Of a stretch of 64,000 nt of DNA, positions 1 to 7,838 are shown piece after piece. The position numbers and the translations under genes were made by a program. The number at the start of each line of letters is the position of its first letter. Position 1 is the stretch's first letter. This stretch comes from Vicinamibacterales bacterium (GTDB lineage Bacteria; Acidobacteriota; Vicinamibacteria; Vicinamibacterales; UBA2999), in contig JBAZYO010000003.1 of NCBI GenBank assembly GCA_041659285.1, positions 124,001-188,000 on the forward strand. The letters run 5' to 3'. A model generated the notes under the pieces. That model made no database searches. It was not told where the DNA came from and was given only the letters and a program-made list of their open reading frames with translations.

Positions 1-861
1 GCCATGAAGCGGCACCCGAAGGTGTTCGACGCGCTGTTCTGCAACATGATCGCCGCCGGCGAAGCGGGCGGCATCCTCGACACCATCCTGAAGCGCCTGG
101 CCGTCTACATCGAGAAGGCCGTCAAGCTGAAGGGCCAGGTCCAGTCGGCGATGATTTACCCGATCGCGGTCATTGCCATCGCCGGCATCGTGATCGGCGT
201 CATCCTGTGGAAGGTCATCCCGACCTTTGCCTCGCTGTTCGCCGGTCTCGGCGCGACGCTGCCGCTGCCGACGCGAGTGGTGATTGCGCTCAGCAACAAC
301 CTGATCCGCTTCATGCCGGTCTTGTTCGTGCTGTTTTTCGCCGGCGGCTGGGCGTTCCGCACCTACTACGCCACGCCGAAGGGCCGCCGCATGATCGACG
401 CGATTGCGCTGAAGCTGCCGATCCTCGGGCCCATTCTGCGCAAGATCGCGGTGGCGCGCTTCTGCCGCACGCTGTCGACGCTGATGGCGTCGGGCGTGCC
501 GATTCTCGACGGCCTCGACATCACCGCCAAGACCTCGGGCAATGCGATCATCGAAGACGCCATCCTGATCACGCGCAAGAGCATCGAACGCGGCGAGACC
601 ATCTCGGCGCCGCTCAAGGAGACCGGCGTCTTCCCCGGCATGGTGTGCCAGATGATCAGCGTCGGCGAGGCGACCGGCGCCCTCGACACCATGCTGAGCA
701 AGATCGCCGACTTCTACGAGGAAGAAGTGGACGTCGCCGTGGAAGGCCTGCTGACCCTGCTCGAGCCGCTGATGATCGCGCTGCTCGGCGGCGCCGTCGG
801 CGGCATCGTCATCGCGATGTACATGCCGATCTTCGACTTGATCAGCAAGCTGACGGGATGA
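1..861 (+). CDS. pilC: Type IV pilus inner-membrane platform protein PilC (C-terminal part)
   Basis: Reading frame 1 is open from the first base, so the gene starts left of the window; about 286 residues are visible against roughly 400 in the family. PilC/GspF is the inner-membrane platform on which the PilB and PilT motors act. Two T2SSF-type helical domains can be seen: one early, with the AAGEAGGILD stretch, and one later, with FCRTLSTLMASGVPILDGL followed by SVGEATGALD. Three hydrophobic segments lie between and after them. The stop overlaps the pilS start (ATGA), indicating an operon. The family call is firm; pilB and pilT are presumably upstream. Confidence 0.93.
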   Translation, partial: AMKRHPKVFDALFCNMIAAGEAGGILDTILKRLAVYIEKAVKLKGQVQSAMIYPIAVIAIAGIVIGVILWKVIPTFASLFAGLGATLPLPTRVVIALSNNLIRFMPVLFVLFFAGGWAFRTYYATPKGRRMIDAIALKLPILGPILRKIAVARFCRTLSTLMASGVPILDGLDITAKTSGNAIIEDAILITRKSIERGETISAPLKETGVFPGMVCQMISVGEATGALDTMLSKIADFYEEEVDVAVEGLLTLLEPLMIALLGGAVGGIVIAMYMPIFDLISKLTG

Positions 862-2555
862 AGCAGGGGACCCTCCGGCAGCGGCTGGCGGCGCACATCG
901 CCGTCCGCCTGGTGGTGGCGACCGTGCTGCTCGGATCGGCCCTCGTGGTCCAGCTGCGCTTTCCCGGCATCTGGCCGGTCAACCCGTATTTCTTCCTGAT
1001 CGCCGTCACCTACGCGGTGAGCCTCGGCTTCATCGGGTCCCTGCGGTTCGTGGACCGGTGGCCGTGGCTCACCGACGTGCACTTCGCCCTCGACGCCATG
1101 ATCATCTCGGCCGCGGTGTTCGTGACCGGCGGCGTCGAGAGCCTGTTCACCATCCTCTACATGCTGCCGATCGTCGCCGCCGCCTCGGTGCAGTTCCGGC
1201 GCGGCGGGCTGCAGATGGCGGCGCTGAGCGCCATCCTGTTCATCGGCCTCGTGCTGCTGCAGTACCTCTACATCAGCGGCAACATCGACCTGCCGTTCAC
1301 GCCGCCGGCGTCGGTCGAGCTGCCGCCGGCCAACGAGGCGCAGTACACCGTGGCGATCAACACGTTCGGGTTCTTCGCCGTGGCGCTGTTGAGCGGCTCG
1401 CTGGCGGAGCGGGCGCGGCGCGGCGAGGCGCAGCTGGAGCAGGCGACCGAGGAGATCGCCGACCTGCAGGCGTTCAACCAGTACGTGCTCGACAACCTGC
1501 TGAGCGGGCTGGCCACCGCCGACGCCCAGAACCGCCTGCTCACCTTCAACCGCTCGGCCGTGCTGATCACCGGGCGCAGCGGCGCCCTGCCGATCGGCGA
1601 GCCGGCCGCCGCCGTGCTGCAGCTGCCCGGCGCCTTTGCCGCGACCCTCTCGCAGGACCTGGCGCGGGTGCGCAGCAAGCGCATCGACTACCAGTTCCAG
1701 CGCGCCGACGGCCGGGTGATCGAGCTGGGCGTGAGCGCCGCCGCGCTGCCGCTGCCGGACGGCACCCGCGGGCACCTCTACACCTTCCAGGACGTCACCG
1801 ACGTCAAGCGTTTCGAGCAGGACGCGCGGCTGCAGCAGCGGCTCGCCGCGGTCGGCGAGATGGCGGCCGGCATCGCTCACGAAATCCGCAACCCGCTCGC
1901 CTCGATGTCGGGCTCGATGCAGATGCTGAAGCAGGAATTGCCGCTCTCGGGCGACCAGGCGCAGTTGATGGACATCGTGCTGCGCGAGTCGGAACGCCTC
2001 AACCAGACCATCAAGTCGTTCCTCGCCTATGCCCGTCCCCAGCGGTTCCAGGTGCAGCGGCTCGACTTGCGGACCGCGGTCCAGGAAACGGCGATGCTGC
2101 TGCGGAACAGCCCCGAGGTGGAAGAACGGCACACCATCGAGGTGGGGCAGGCCGACCACGAAGTGATGATCGACGCCGACGAAGGGCAGGTCCGGCAGAT
2201 CGTCTGGAACCTCGCCACCAACGGCCTGCGCGCCATGCCCGGCAGCGGCACGCTGACGCTGAGCGCGCTCGAGGAGGCCGATGGCGACCAGCGCACCGCC
2301 GTGCTGCTGGTCGAAGACGAGGGCGTCGGCATTGCCCCCGAAGACGCCGATGCCATCTTCCAGCCCTTCCGCGGCTCGTTCGGCAAGGGCACCGGGCTCG
2401 GCCTGGCCATCGTGCATAGCATTGTCAGCGACTACGGCGGGCACATCGACGTCAAGTCCCGCCCGGTCCGCGGCACCACCTTCCGCGTGACCTTTCCGTC
2501 GGCGCGTCCCGCCGGCCGCACCCCGCAGTCGATCATGGAAGGGCAGGCGTCGTGA
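858..2555 (+). CDS. pilS: Sensor histidine kinase, PilS type
   Basis: 565 residues, starting at the ATG that overlaps the pilC stop. The N-terminal third (about residues 15-190) is a bundle of about six membrane segments without a large periplasmic domain, as in PilS. A PAS-like region spans about 215-320. The H-box AGIAHEIRNPL carries the phosphorylated His341; the N-box (WNLATNGLRA), G1 (DEGVGIAPED) and G2 (GKGTGLGLAI) of the ATPase domain follow. In Pseudomonas and Myxococcus PilS reads pilin or envelope state in the membrane and phosphorylates PilR. Its GTGA overlap with the downstream regulator supports the pairing. Confidence 0.9.
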   Translation: MKQGTLRQRLAAHIAVRLVVATVLLGSALVVQLRFPGIWPVNPYFFLIAVTYAVSLGFIGSLRFVDRWPWLTDVHFALDAMIISAAVFVTGGVESLFTILYMLPIVAAASVQFRRGGLQMAALSAILFIGLVLLQYLYISGNIDLPFTPPASVELPPANEAQYTVAINTFGFFAVALLSGSLAERARRGEAQLEQATEEIADLQAFNQYVLDNLLSGLATADAQNRLLTFNRSAVLITGRSGALPIGEPAAAVLQLPGAFAATLSQDLARVRSKRIDYQFQRADGRVIELGVSAAALPLPDGTRGHLYTFQDVTDVKRFEQDARLQQRLAAVGEMAAGIAHEIRNPLASMSGSMQMLKQELPLSGDQAQLMDIVLRESERLNQTIKSFLAYARPQRFQVQRLDLRTAVQETAMLLRNSPEVEERHTIEVGQADHEVMIDADEGQVRQIVWNLATNGLRAMPGSGTLTLSALEEADGDQRTAVLLVEDEGVGIAPEDADAIFQPFRGSFGKGTGLGLAIVHSIVSDYGGHIDVKSRPVRGTTFRVTFPSARPAGRTPQSIMEGQAS

Positions 2556-3976
2556 AGAGGCCCGCCGAGCGGGCCGCGGCCACCAAGCCGCGCATCCTGA
2601 TCGTCGACGACGAGCAGTCGATGCGCGAGTGGATGCGCCTGCTGTTCCAGCGCGACGGCTTCGACGTGCTGACCGCGGAAGACGGTGTCACCGCCCGCGA
2701 CCTGGTGACGCGCGAATTCCTCGACGTGGTGCTCACCGACATCCGCATGCCGCGCCTCGACGGGGTGCAGCTGCTCAAGGCCGTCCGCGACCTCGCCCCC
2801 GACGCCGTCGTCCTGATGATGACCGCCCACTGGACGCGCGATTCGATCGAGTGGGCCGACGCGCGCGAGCTGGGCGCCGAGGCGCTGTTCGAAAAGCCGT
2901 TTCGCGACGTCAACCTGGTGACCATGCAGGTCCGCCAGTTGCTCGAGTCGCGCCGGCTCCGCCACGAGAACGCCGTGCTGCGGCAGACCACCGCCGCGCC
3001 GGGGTTCGCCGGGATCATCGGGCGGAGCCCGGTGATGCTGGAGGTGTTCCACCTGGTGGAGACGGTGTGCCGGACCAACAGCACCGTGCTCATCTCCGGG
3101 GAATCGGGGACCGGCAAGGAGCTGGTCGCGCGCGCCATGCACAACCTGTCGCTGCGCAGCGGCCATCCGTTCGTGGCCGTCAACTGCGGGGCCATGCCCG
3201 AGGCGCTGCTCGAATCCGAACTCTTCGGCCACGTCCGCGGCGCCTTCACCGGCGCCGACAAAGACAAGAAGGGCCTGATCGAAGCGGCCGATGGCGGCAC
3301 CGTGTTCCTGGACGAGATCGGCGAGATGACCCCCGCGATGCAGGTGAAACTGCTGCGCGTGTTGCAGGAGCGCACCTATCGGCGCGTCGGCGGCACCGAG
3401 GAGGCGCCGGCCAACATCCGCGTGATCGCCGCCACCAACCGGGCGCTGCCGAAGCTGGTGGGCGAAGGCAAGTTCCGCGAAGACCTGTTCTATCGCCTCA
3501 ACGTGATTCCGGTGACGCTGCCGCCGCTCCGCGACCGCGGCGACGACGTGCTGCTGATTGCCGACTACGCGCTCGCGAAGTACGGCCGCGAGATGGGGCG
3601 GCACATCGACGGCTTCTCGCCGGACGCCGCCGCCGCGCTGCGCGCCTATCCGTGGCCCGGCAACGTCCGCGAGCTCGAGAACGTGATCGAGCGCGCAGTG
3701 GCGCTGGAATCACAGCCACGCGTGCAGCTGGGCACGCTTCCCGAGAACCTCCGCAGCGGCCAGCCGACGACGCCGGTGGGGAGCCCTGCGGGCAACGGCG
3801 AGGTGGGCGACGCCGGCCCGGGATTCAACCTGGAGCGCCACCTCCAGGACATCGAGCGGTCGCACCTCGAACGCGCGCTCGAACGTTCCGGCGGGGTGCA
3901 GACGAGGGCCGCCGACGTGCTGGGCCTCAGCTTCCGGCAGTTCCGCTACCTCGCCAAGAAGTACGGGCTCAAGTAG
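2552..3976 (+). CDS. pilR: Sigma-54-dependent response regulator, PilR type
   Basis: 474 residues with a GTG start overlapping the pilS stop. Domain order: receiver (acidic pocket IVDDE, phosphoacceptor Asp63 in LTDIRMPRLDG), AAA+ domain (Walker A GESGTGKE at about 183-190, sigma-54 contact loop GAFTGA at about 230-235, Walker B VFLDEIGE), and a C-terminal Fis-type helix-turn-helix (TRAADVLGLSFRQFRYL). It should activate sigma-54 promoters, and one lies in front of the pilin gene 1.8 kb downstream. The intact GAFTGA loop indicates a working enhancer-binding protein. Confidence 0.92.
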   Translation: MKRPAERAAATKPRILIVDDEQSMREWMRLLFQRDGFDVLTAEDGVTARDLVTREFLDVVLTDIRMPRLDGVQLLKAVRDLAPDAVVLMMTAHWTRDSIEWADARELGAEALFEKPFRDVNLVTMQVRQLLESRRLRHENAVLRQTTAAPGFAGIIGRSPVMLEVFHLVETVCRTNSTVLISGESGTGKELVARAMHNLSLRSGHPFVAVNCGAMPEALLESELFGHVRGAFTGADKDKKGLIEAADGGTVFLDEIGEMTPAMQVKLLRVLQERTYRRVGGTEEAPANIRVIAATNRALPKLVGEGKFREDLFYRLNVIPVTLPPLRDRGDDVLLIADYALAKYGREMGRHIDGFSPDAAAALRAYPWPGNVRELENVIERAVALESQPRVQLGTLPENLRSGQPTTPVGSPAGNGEVGDAGPGFNLERHLQDIERSHLERALERSGGVQTRAADVLGLSFRQFRYLAKKYGLK

Positions 3977-3979
3977 CGC

Positions 3980-5581
3980 ATGCCTTCCCGCCTGTCGTGG
4001 CGATTGGCGCCGGCCGCCGCCGGCGCGGCGGCGCTGGCCATCTACCTGCTGCGCCTCGACCACGCCGCCGGCCTCATCGTCGACGATGCGTGGTACATGG
4101 TGCTGGCCAAGGCGCTGGCGCAGGGCGACGGCTACAAGTTGATCAGCGCGGCCGGCGGCGCCATCCTGCCGGCCGTGCCGCCGGGCTTTCCGTTGCTGCT
4201 CGCACCGGTGTTCCTGTTCGCCCCGCAATTCCCGGACAACATCGCGTGGCTCAAGGCCGTGTCAATCGTCGCCATGCTGGCCACCGGCCCGGCGTCGTAC
4301 TGGTATTTCGTCCGCTACCGGAACCTGCTGCCGTCGGTGGCGGCGATGCTGGCGTTCGCCATCGTCACGCTGCCGGCGTTCGTGTTCCTGGCCACCTCCA
4401 CGGTGATGGCCGAGTGCGTCTTCACGTTCGCGCAGGTGGTGACGGTGGTGTGGCTGGAACGCAGCGCGCGGCGCGACCAGGCGACGAAGGATGTCGCGAT
4501 CGCAGGCGTGCTGGCGGCGGCGACCGTGCTGATTCGGATCGCCGGTGTCGCGCTGGTCGTGGCGGGCGTGGCGTATTTGATCAAGGTGCGGCTCTGGAAG
4601 CGCGCGGCCGGGTTTGCCGTGGTCGTGGCCGTGTGCCTCGTGCCGTGGCTGCTCTACGCGCAAACCCACCAGCCCACGCCCGAGCAGCGGCGCGCGAACG
4701 GCGGCGCCATGGCGCATTCCTACCTCGAGTTGCTGACGATGAGCCGTACCGGCGATCCCAACTCGCCTCGCGTGACCGCCGCCGGCGTCGCCGGACGCAT
4801 CGTCCGCAATGCGGTGAACATCCTGGGTCGCGACCTGGGCGCCATCGTGATGCCGGTGTTGTATCGCGGGCCCGACGAGAGCGGGCAGGAAGTCATTGCC
4901 GTCGGCGGGAGCGAAGGCACTCAGGTGTCCAGCATGGGCGGCGCCGGCGCCACGATGGTGGTGTCGTTCGCGATCAGCGTCATCACGCTGATCGGGTTCG
5001 CCGGCTCGGTGCGATCGCGCGTGACGCTGGCCGAGCTGCTCGTGCCGACGACGCTGGCCATGATCGCACTGGTGGGTGCGCAGTCGTATCGCTACGTGGT
5101 GCCGCTCGCACCGTTCCTGCTGCTGTATTTCTGGCGGGGCACCGACGCGGTGTGGGCGCCGATGGTGCGCGTCATTCGCGGTTCGGCGGTGCCGGCCCGG
5201 GCGGCGAGCGTCGGGTGGCTGGTCGTCATCGGCTTCAACCTGGTGGACCACGCGCTCTACATCCGGATCAAGAACACCGCCCTGTCATCCGAATGGGTTC
5301 GGCTGGCGCGCGAAGCCGACGAGGTGCTGGTCTGGATGAACCAGCATCTCGAGGACGAGGGGGCGGTGGCGTCGACCAACCCGGGCCTGGTGTTCCTGCG
5401 GACGAGGCGCCCGGCGTATGCGCCGACCGACCTGATCACGGATTGGCCACGCTGGAAGGCCGACGGGGTGCGCTACGTCGTGGCACTGCGCAAGGTCGGA
5501 TTGCCGGCGGCCAGGCTGGGTTACGAGGTCCGCTACCAGACGGCGGGGCACGGGTTCTGGATCATCGAGGTGGCGCCCTGA
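3980..5581 (+). CDS. Polytopic GT-C-like glycosyltransferase family membrane protein
   Basis: 533 residues, ATG three bases after the pilR stop, so probably cotranscribed with it. The protein is almost entirely hydrophobic segments. The first loop carries an acidic pair (IVDDAWYMVLAKALAQGDGY) in the position of the catalytic acidic motif of ArnT/PMT-type GT-C enzymes that use lipid-linked sugars. A soluble C-terminal region of about 120 residues follows the last helices. It sits between pilR and pilA, where a pilin- or envelope-modifying enzyme would make sense, but the substrate cannot be read from sequence. It could also be a general polyprenyl-sugar transferase. Confidence 0.6.
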   Translation: MPSRLSWRLAPAAAGAAALAIYLLRLDHAAGLIVDDAWYMVLAKALAQGDGYKLISAAGGAILPAVPPGFPLLLAPVFLFAPQFPDNIAWLKAVSIVAMLATGPASYWYFVRYRNLLPSVAAMLAFAIVTLPAFVFLATSTVMAECVFTFAQVVTVVWLERSARRDQATKDVAIAGVLAAATVLIRIAGVALVVAGVAYLIKVRLWKRAAGFAVVVAVCLVPWLLYAQTHQPTPEQRRANGGAMAHSYLELLTMSRTGDPNSPRVTAAGVAGRIVRNAVNILGRDLGAIVMPVLYRGPDESGQEVIAVGGSEGTQVSSMGGAGATMVVSFAISVITLIGFAGSVRSRVTLAELLVPTTLAMIALVGAQSYRYVVPLAPFLLLYFWRGTDAVWAPMVRVIRGSAVPARAASVGWLVVIGFNLVDHALYIRIKNTALSSEWVRLAREADEVLVWMNQHLEDEGAVASTNPGLVFLRTRRPAYAPTDLITDWPRWKADGVRYVVALRKVGLPAARLGYEVRYQTAGHGFWIIEVAP

Positions 5582-5647
5582 GCGGGCCTTCCGCCGGGGC
5601 AGTGCAACCCCGTGCAGTTGACAAGAACTGCCAGGGACGCCTGACGG

Positions 5648-5660
5648 AAAGTGTCACTTT
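5648..5660. promoter_or_regulatory. Perfect palindrome, candidate PilR binding site
   Basis: AAAGTGTCACTTT is a perfect 13-nt palindrome (AAAGTG / CACTTT around one T). It lies 106 bases before the pilA sigma-54 promoter, a normal distance for an enhancer-binding protein. It contains GTGTC, which resembles what is reported for Pseudomonas PilR sites. The binding protein is inferred. Confidence 0.55.
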
Positions 5661-5766
5661 TCTCGCCGGCTGGGCGCACAAGGCCGCCTAACGGCGCCGG
5701 CCCATGTGCCGATAAAGCACCTGTAGACAGAGAGTTAGTTCAAGGCTCGGCCTCTGGAGACCTGGG

Positions 5767-5782
5767 TGGTACGCGGGTTGCT
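5767..5782 (+). promoter_or_regulatory. Sigma-54 promoter of the pilin gene
   Basis: TGGTACGCGGGTTGCT matches the -24/-12 consensus TGGYACG-N4-TTGCW throughout, with the required 10 bases between the GG (5768-5769) and GC (5780-5781). Transcription should start near 5793, giving a leader of about 74 nt before the pilA ATG. A PilS/PilR pair directly upstream fits this regulation. Confidence 0.85.
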
Positions 5783-5797
5783 ATAGGACGGGTATGC

Positions 5798-5820
5798 GAT
5801 GCCGCCTAATGGGCGGCGTC
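5798..5820 (+). other. Hairpin at the 5' end of the pilA transcript
   Basis: GATGCCGCC and GGCGGCGTC pair over 9 bp (one T-G wobble) around the loop TAATG, about five bases after the predicted transcription start. Such a 5' hairpin could protect the abundant pilin mRNA. No c-di-GMP riboswitch core is visible in the leader. Confidence 0.45.
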
Positions 5821-5866
5821 GTCAAGAGAATAGACCGTAACCTGGTGAATTTTAGGAGACAGCATC

Positions 5867-6415
5867 ATGCGCATCCGCAGCAACAAGGGCTTCACGCTCA
5901 TCGAACTGCTCATCGTCGTGGCGATTATCGGCATCATCGCGGCCATCGCCGTCCCCGGCCTTCTGCGCGCCCGCATGTCGGGCAACGAGGCTTCGGCCAT
6001 CGGCTCGATGCGCGCCATCAACAGCTCGCAGCAGGCCTTCTCGTCCAGCTGCGCCAACGGGTTCTACGCGGCAGCGCTGACCGACCTTGACGCCCCGGCC
6101 GCCGGCGGCGCCCCGTTCATCAGCCCCGACCTCATGCTGGCGACAACGTTCAGCAAGAGCGGCTACGACATCGACATGGGCGCCGGCACCGTCAACAACT
6201 CGGCGGGCACGCTGGTCGCCTGCAACGGCACGGCTGCCGCCTCCCTGACCAGCACCTACTGGGCGACCGCCGACCCGACCACCGCCGGCTCCACGGGTGT
6301 GCGCCACTTCTGGACGAACACTCTGGGCACGATCTTCTTCAATGCGGCCGCGGCCATCGCCTCTACCGACGGCTCCACCGGCATCGTCGCAGCGGACGGC
6401 TTGCCTCTCCAGTAG
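5867..6415 (+). CDS. pilA: Type IV major pilin (prepilin)
   Basis: 182 residues. AGGAG lies 8 bases before the ATG. A short basic leader ends in Gly8, followed by the cleavage/methylation sequence FTLIELLIVVAIIGIIAAIA with Glu at mature position 5, so PilD should cut after Gly8. The conserved N-terminal helix is followed by a Ser/Ala/Thr-rich globular domain. There are exactly two cysteines, Cys62 and Cys119, likely a disulfide. It has its own sigma-54 promoter and a hairpin after the stop, so it is probably made in excess as a one-gene unit. Its position in the cluster matches pilA of Myxococcus. Confidence 0.93.
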   Translation: MRIRSNKGFTLIELLIVVAIIGIIAAIAVPGLLRARMSGNEASAIGSMRAINSSQQAFSSSCANGFYAAALTDLDAPAAGGAPFISPDLMLATTFSKSGYDIDMGAGTVNNSAGTLVACNGTAAASLTSTYWATADPTTAGSTGVRHFWTNTLGTIFFNAAAAIASTDGSTGIVAADGLPLQ

Positions 6416-6446
6416 GAAGCTGGGTTCGACTCGGGATTTCGGCGAG

Positions 6447-6470
6447 GGGGTTCGGTGCAAACCGGACCCC
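6447..6470 (+). terminator. Hairpin after pilA, probable terminator
   Basis: GGGGTTCGGT and ACCGGACCCC form a 10-bp stem with one G-T wobble, closed by a GCAA (GNRA) tetraloop, 31 bases after the pilA stop. There is no clean U-run, so it may act as an mRNA-stabilising end rather than a full intrinsic terminator. Confidence 0.55.
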
Positions 6471-6526
6471 TTCGTCGTGTCCGCCCCTACGCCGGGCAAT
6501 GACGTGGCGCGGCTACGGCGAGACCT

Positions 6527-6562
6527 CGCCGAAGCCATTCAGCTCAGTCAATGGCGAAGGCG
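6527..6562 (+). repeat. Dispersed GAA/GAA-loop hairpin repeat, copy 1
   Basis: Structure: CGCC-GAA-GCCATT, 10-nt loop, AATGGC-GAA-GGCG. The outer CGCC/GGCG stem and 3x3 GAA/GAA internal loop are shared with four other copies in the window; the inner stem differs. The 24 bases running from the left flank into the copy (6513-6536) are identical to those at the smc copy. Confidence 0.75.
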
Positions 6563-6572
6563 GGTTACGGAG

Positions 6573-6578
6573 TAAAAT
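6573..6578 (+). promoter_or_regulatory. -10-like hexamer, possible leaderless start
   Basis: TAAAAT lies 6 bases before the ATG of the VKOR-DsbA gene, and no Shine-Dalgarno sequence fits between them. That spacing would place the transcript start at or next to the ATG. No good -35 box is visible. Confidence 0.4.
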
Positions 6579-6584
6579 CCCCCG

Positions 6585-7838
6585 ATGGCCAGCCCGACCG
6601 ATTCGTCCGTTCCCGCCACGCCCCCGGGGACGGCCTGGTATACGACCTTTGCCGTGCTCGGCCTGGTGGCGTCGTCGGCATCCGCCTGGGTGCACTACCA
6701 GCTGCTAAACGACCCCACCTACACGAGCATCTGCGACGTCAATGCCATGTTCAGCTGCACGGAGGCGTATTCGAGCCGGTACGGCGCGGTCGGCGGCGTG
6801 CCGGTGGCCGTGTTCGGCGTGATCTTCTTCGCATTCGTGATCGGCCTCGTCCTCCTGTGTTCTCGGTCGGCCACCGCGTCCGGGAATCTTGCGGGGTATG
6901 TGTTTGCGGCCTCGACCATCGGCCTTGCCGTGGTCCTCTATCTTGCCTATGCGTCGTTTGTCATTCTCAAAGCGGTGTGCGTGCTGTGCGCCGGCACATA
7001 CGTGGCCATCATCGGGCTGTTCCTGCTGTCGGGAGCGGCCACCAGGTACCCCATGACCAGTCTCCCCATTCGTGCTCTTGGTGATCTTCGGCTGATGTTC
7101 CGCACGCCGTCTGCCGTGGCGGCCGCGGTGGCCTTCGTGCTCGCGGCTGGCGCCGCGGTCGCGTGGTTCCCCAGCCAGGCGGCCACCGCCGTCTCGGCCG
7201 AGCCCAGCGCGGCCGGTGCGGAACAAGCGGCCGCCGGCCCGGCGCCCAGCGCCGACCAGATTGCGCAGCTCGAACAGTATCTGGCCCAGCAGCCGCGGGT
7301 GCCTCTGCTGGTGCCGAACGAAGGTGCGGCCGTCGTGATCGTGAAGTTCAACGACTACCAGTGCCCGCCGTGCCGGCAGACGTTCATGGAATACAAGCCG
7401 GTGCTGGCCAAGTGGGCGAAGCAGCAGCCCGGCAAGGTCCGGTTCGTGATGCGCGACTATCCGCTCGAGCGGCAGTGCAACAGTTCCGTCAACCAGGATC
7501 TGCACCCGTCCTCGTGTGAAGCCGCCGTGGCGGTGCGCCTGGCGCGCGAGAAGGGGAAGGCCGAGGCGATGGAAGACTGGCTGTTTGCCAACCAGCCCAC
7601 GCTCACGCCCGAGGGCGTCAAGGCCGCGGCTGCGACCGTCGGCGGCGTCACCGGCTTCGACGCGCGGTTTGCGGCCACGCTCGAACTCGTCAAGGGCGAC
7701 ATCGCCCAGGGCGCGCAACTGAAGGTGTCGGGGACGCCCACGTTCTTCATGAACGGCCTGCGGCTGCCCGGCCTGCGGGCGGAATTTTTCGACGCGGCGA
7801 TCGCGTGGGAGCTGCGGCGGGTCACCAGCGGTAAGTAA
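6585..7838 (+). CDS. VKOR-DsbA fusion, disulfide-bond-forming protein
   Basis: 417 residues, two functions in one chain. Residues about 18-190 form the membrane VKOR domain: loop cysteines Cys50 and Cys58 and the quinone-proximal CVLC motif (132-135). After a Pro/Ala-rich linker comes a periplasmic thioredoxin-fold domain with CPPC (260-263) and the cis-proline loop SGTPTFF (382-388). VKOR reoxidises the DsbA-like domain and passes electrons to quinone, so the protein can make disulfides without DsbB. It follows the two-cysteine pilin and overlaps the next gene (TAATG), so pilus assembly is a likely customer. Extra cysteines are Cys298 and Cys311. Confidence 0.92.
   Translation: MASPTDSSVPATPPGTAWYTTFAVLGLVASSASAWVHYQLLNDPTYTSICDVNAMFSCTEAYSSRYGAVGGVPVAVFGVIFFAFVIGLVLLCSRSATASGNLAGYVFAASTIGLAVVLYLAYASFVILKAVCVLCAGTYVAIIGLFLLSGAATRYPMTSLPIRALGDLRLMFRTPSAVAAAVAFVLAAGAAVAWFPSQAATAVSAEPSAAGAEQAAAGPAPSADQIAQLEQYLAQQPRVPLLVPNEGAAVVIVKFNDYQCPPCRQTFMEYKPVLAKWAKQQPGKVRFVMRDYPLERQCNSSVNQDLHPSSCEAAVAVRLAREKGKAEAMEDWLFANQPTLTPEGVKAAAATVGGVTGFDARFAATLELVKGDIAQGAQLKVSGTPTFFMNGLRLPGLRAEFFDAAIAWELRRVTSGK

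Noticed and set aside
714..2444. A 576-residue open frame antisense to pilS
   Set aside because: His/Arg/Glu-rich shadow frame. The sense frame has all histidine kinase motifs.
2629..5691. A 1020-residue open frame on the plus strand over pilR and the GT-C gene
   Set aside because: Arg/Ala/Pro-rich shadow of the real genes in another frame, with no domain; typical of very GC-rich DNA.
5793..5866. c-di-GMP riboswitch in the pilA leader
   Set aside because: The leader holds only one simple hairpin; the conserved GEMM core sequences are not present.
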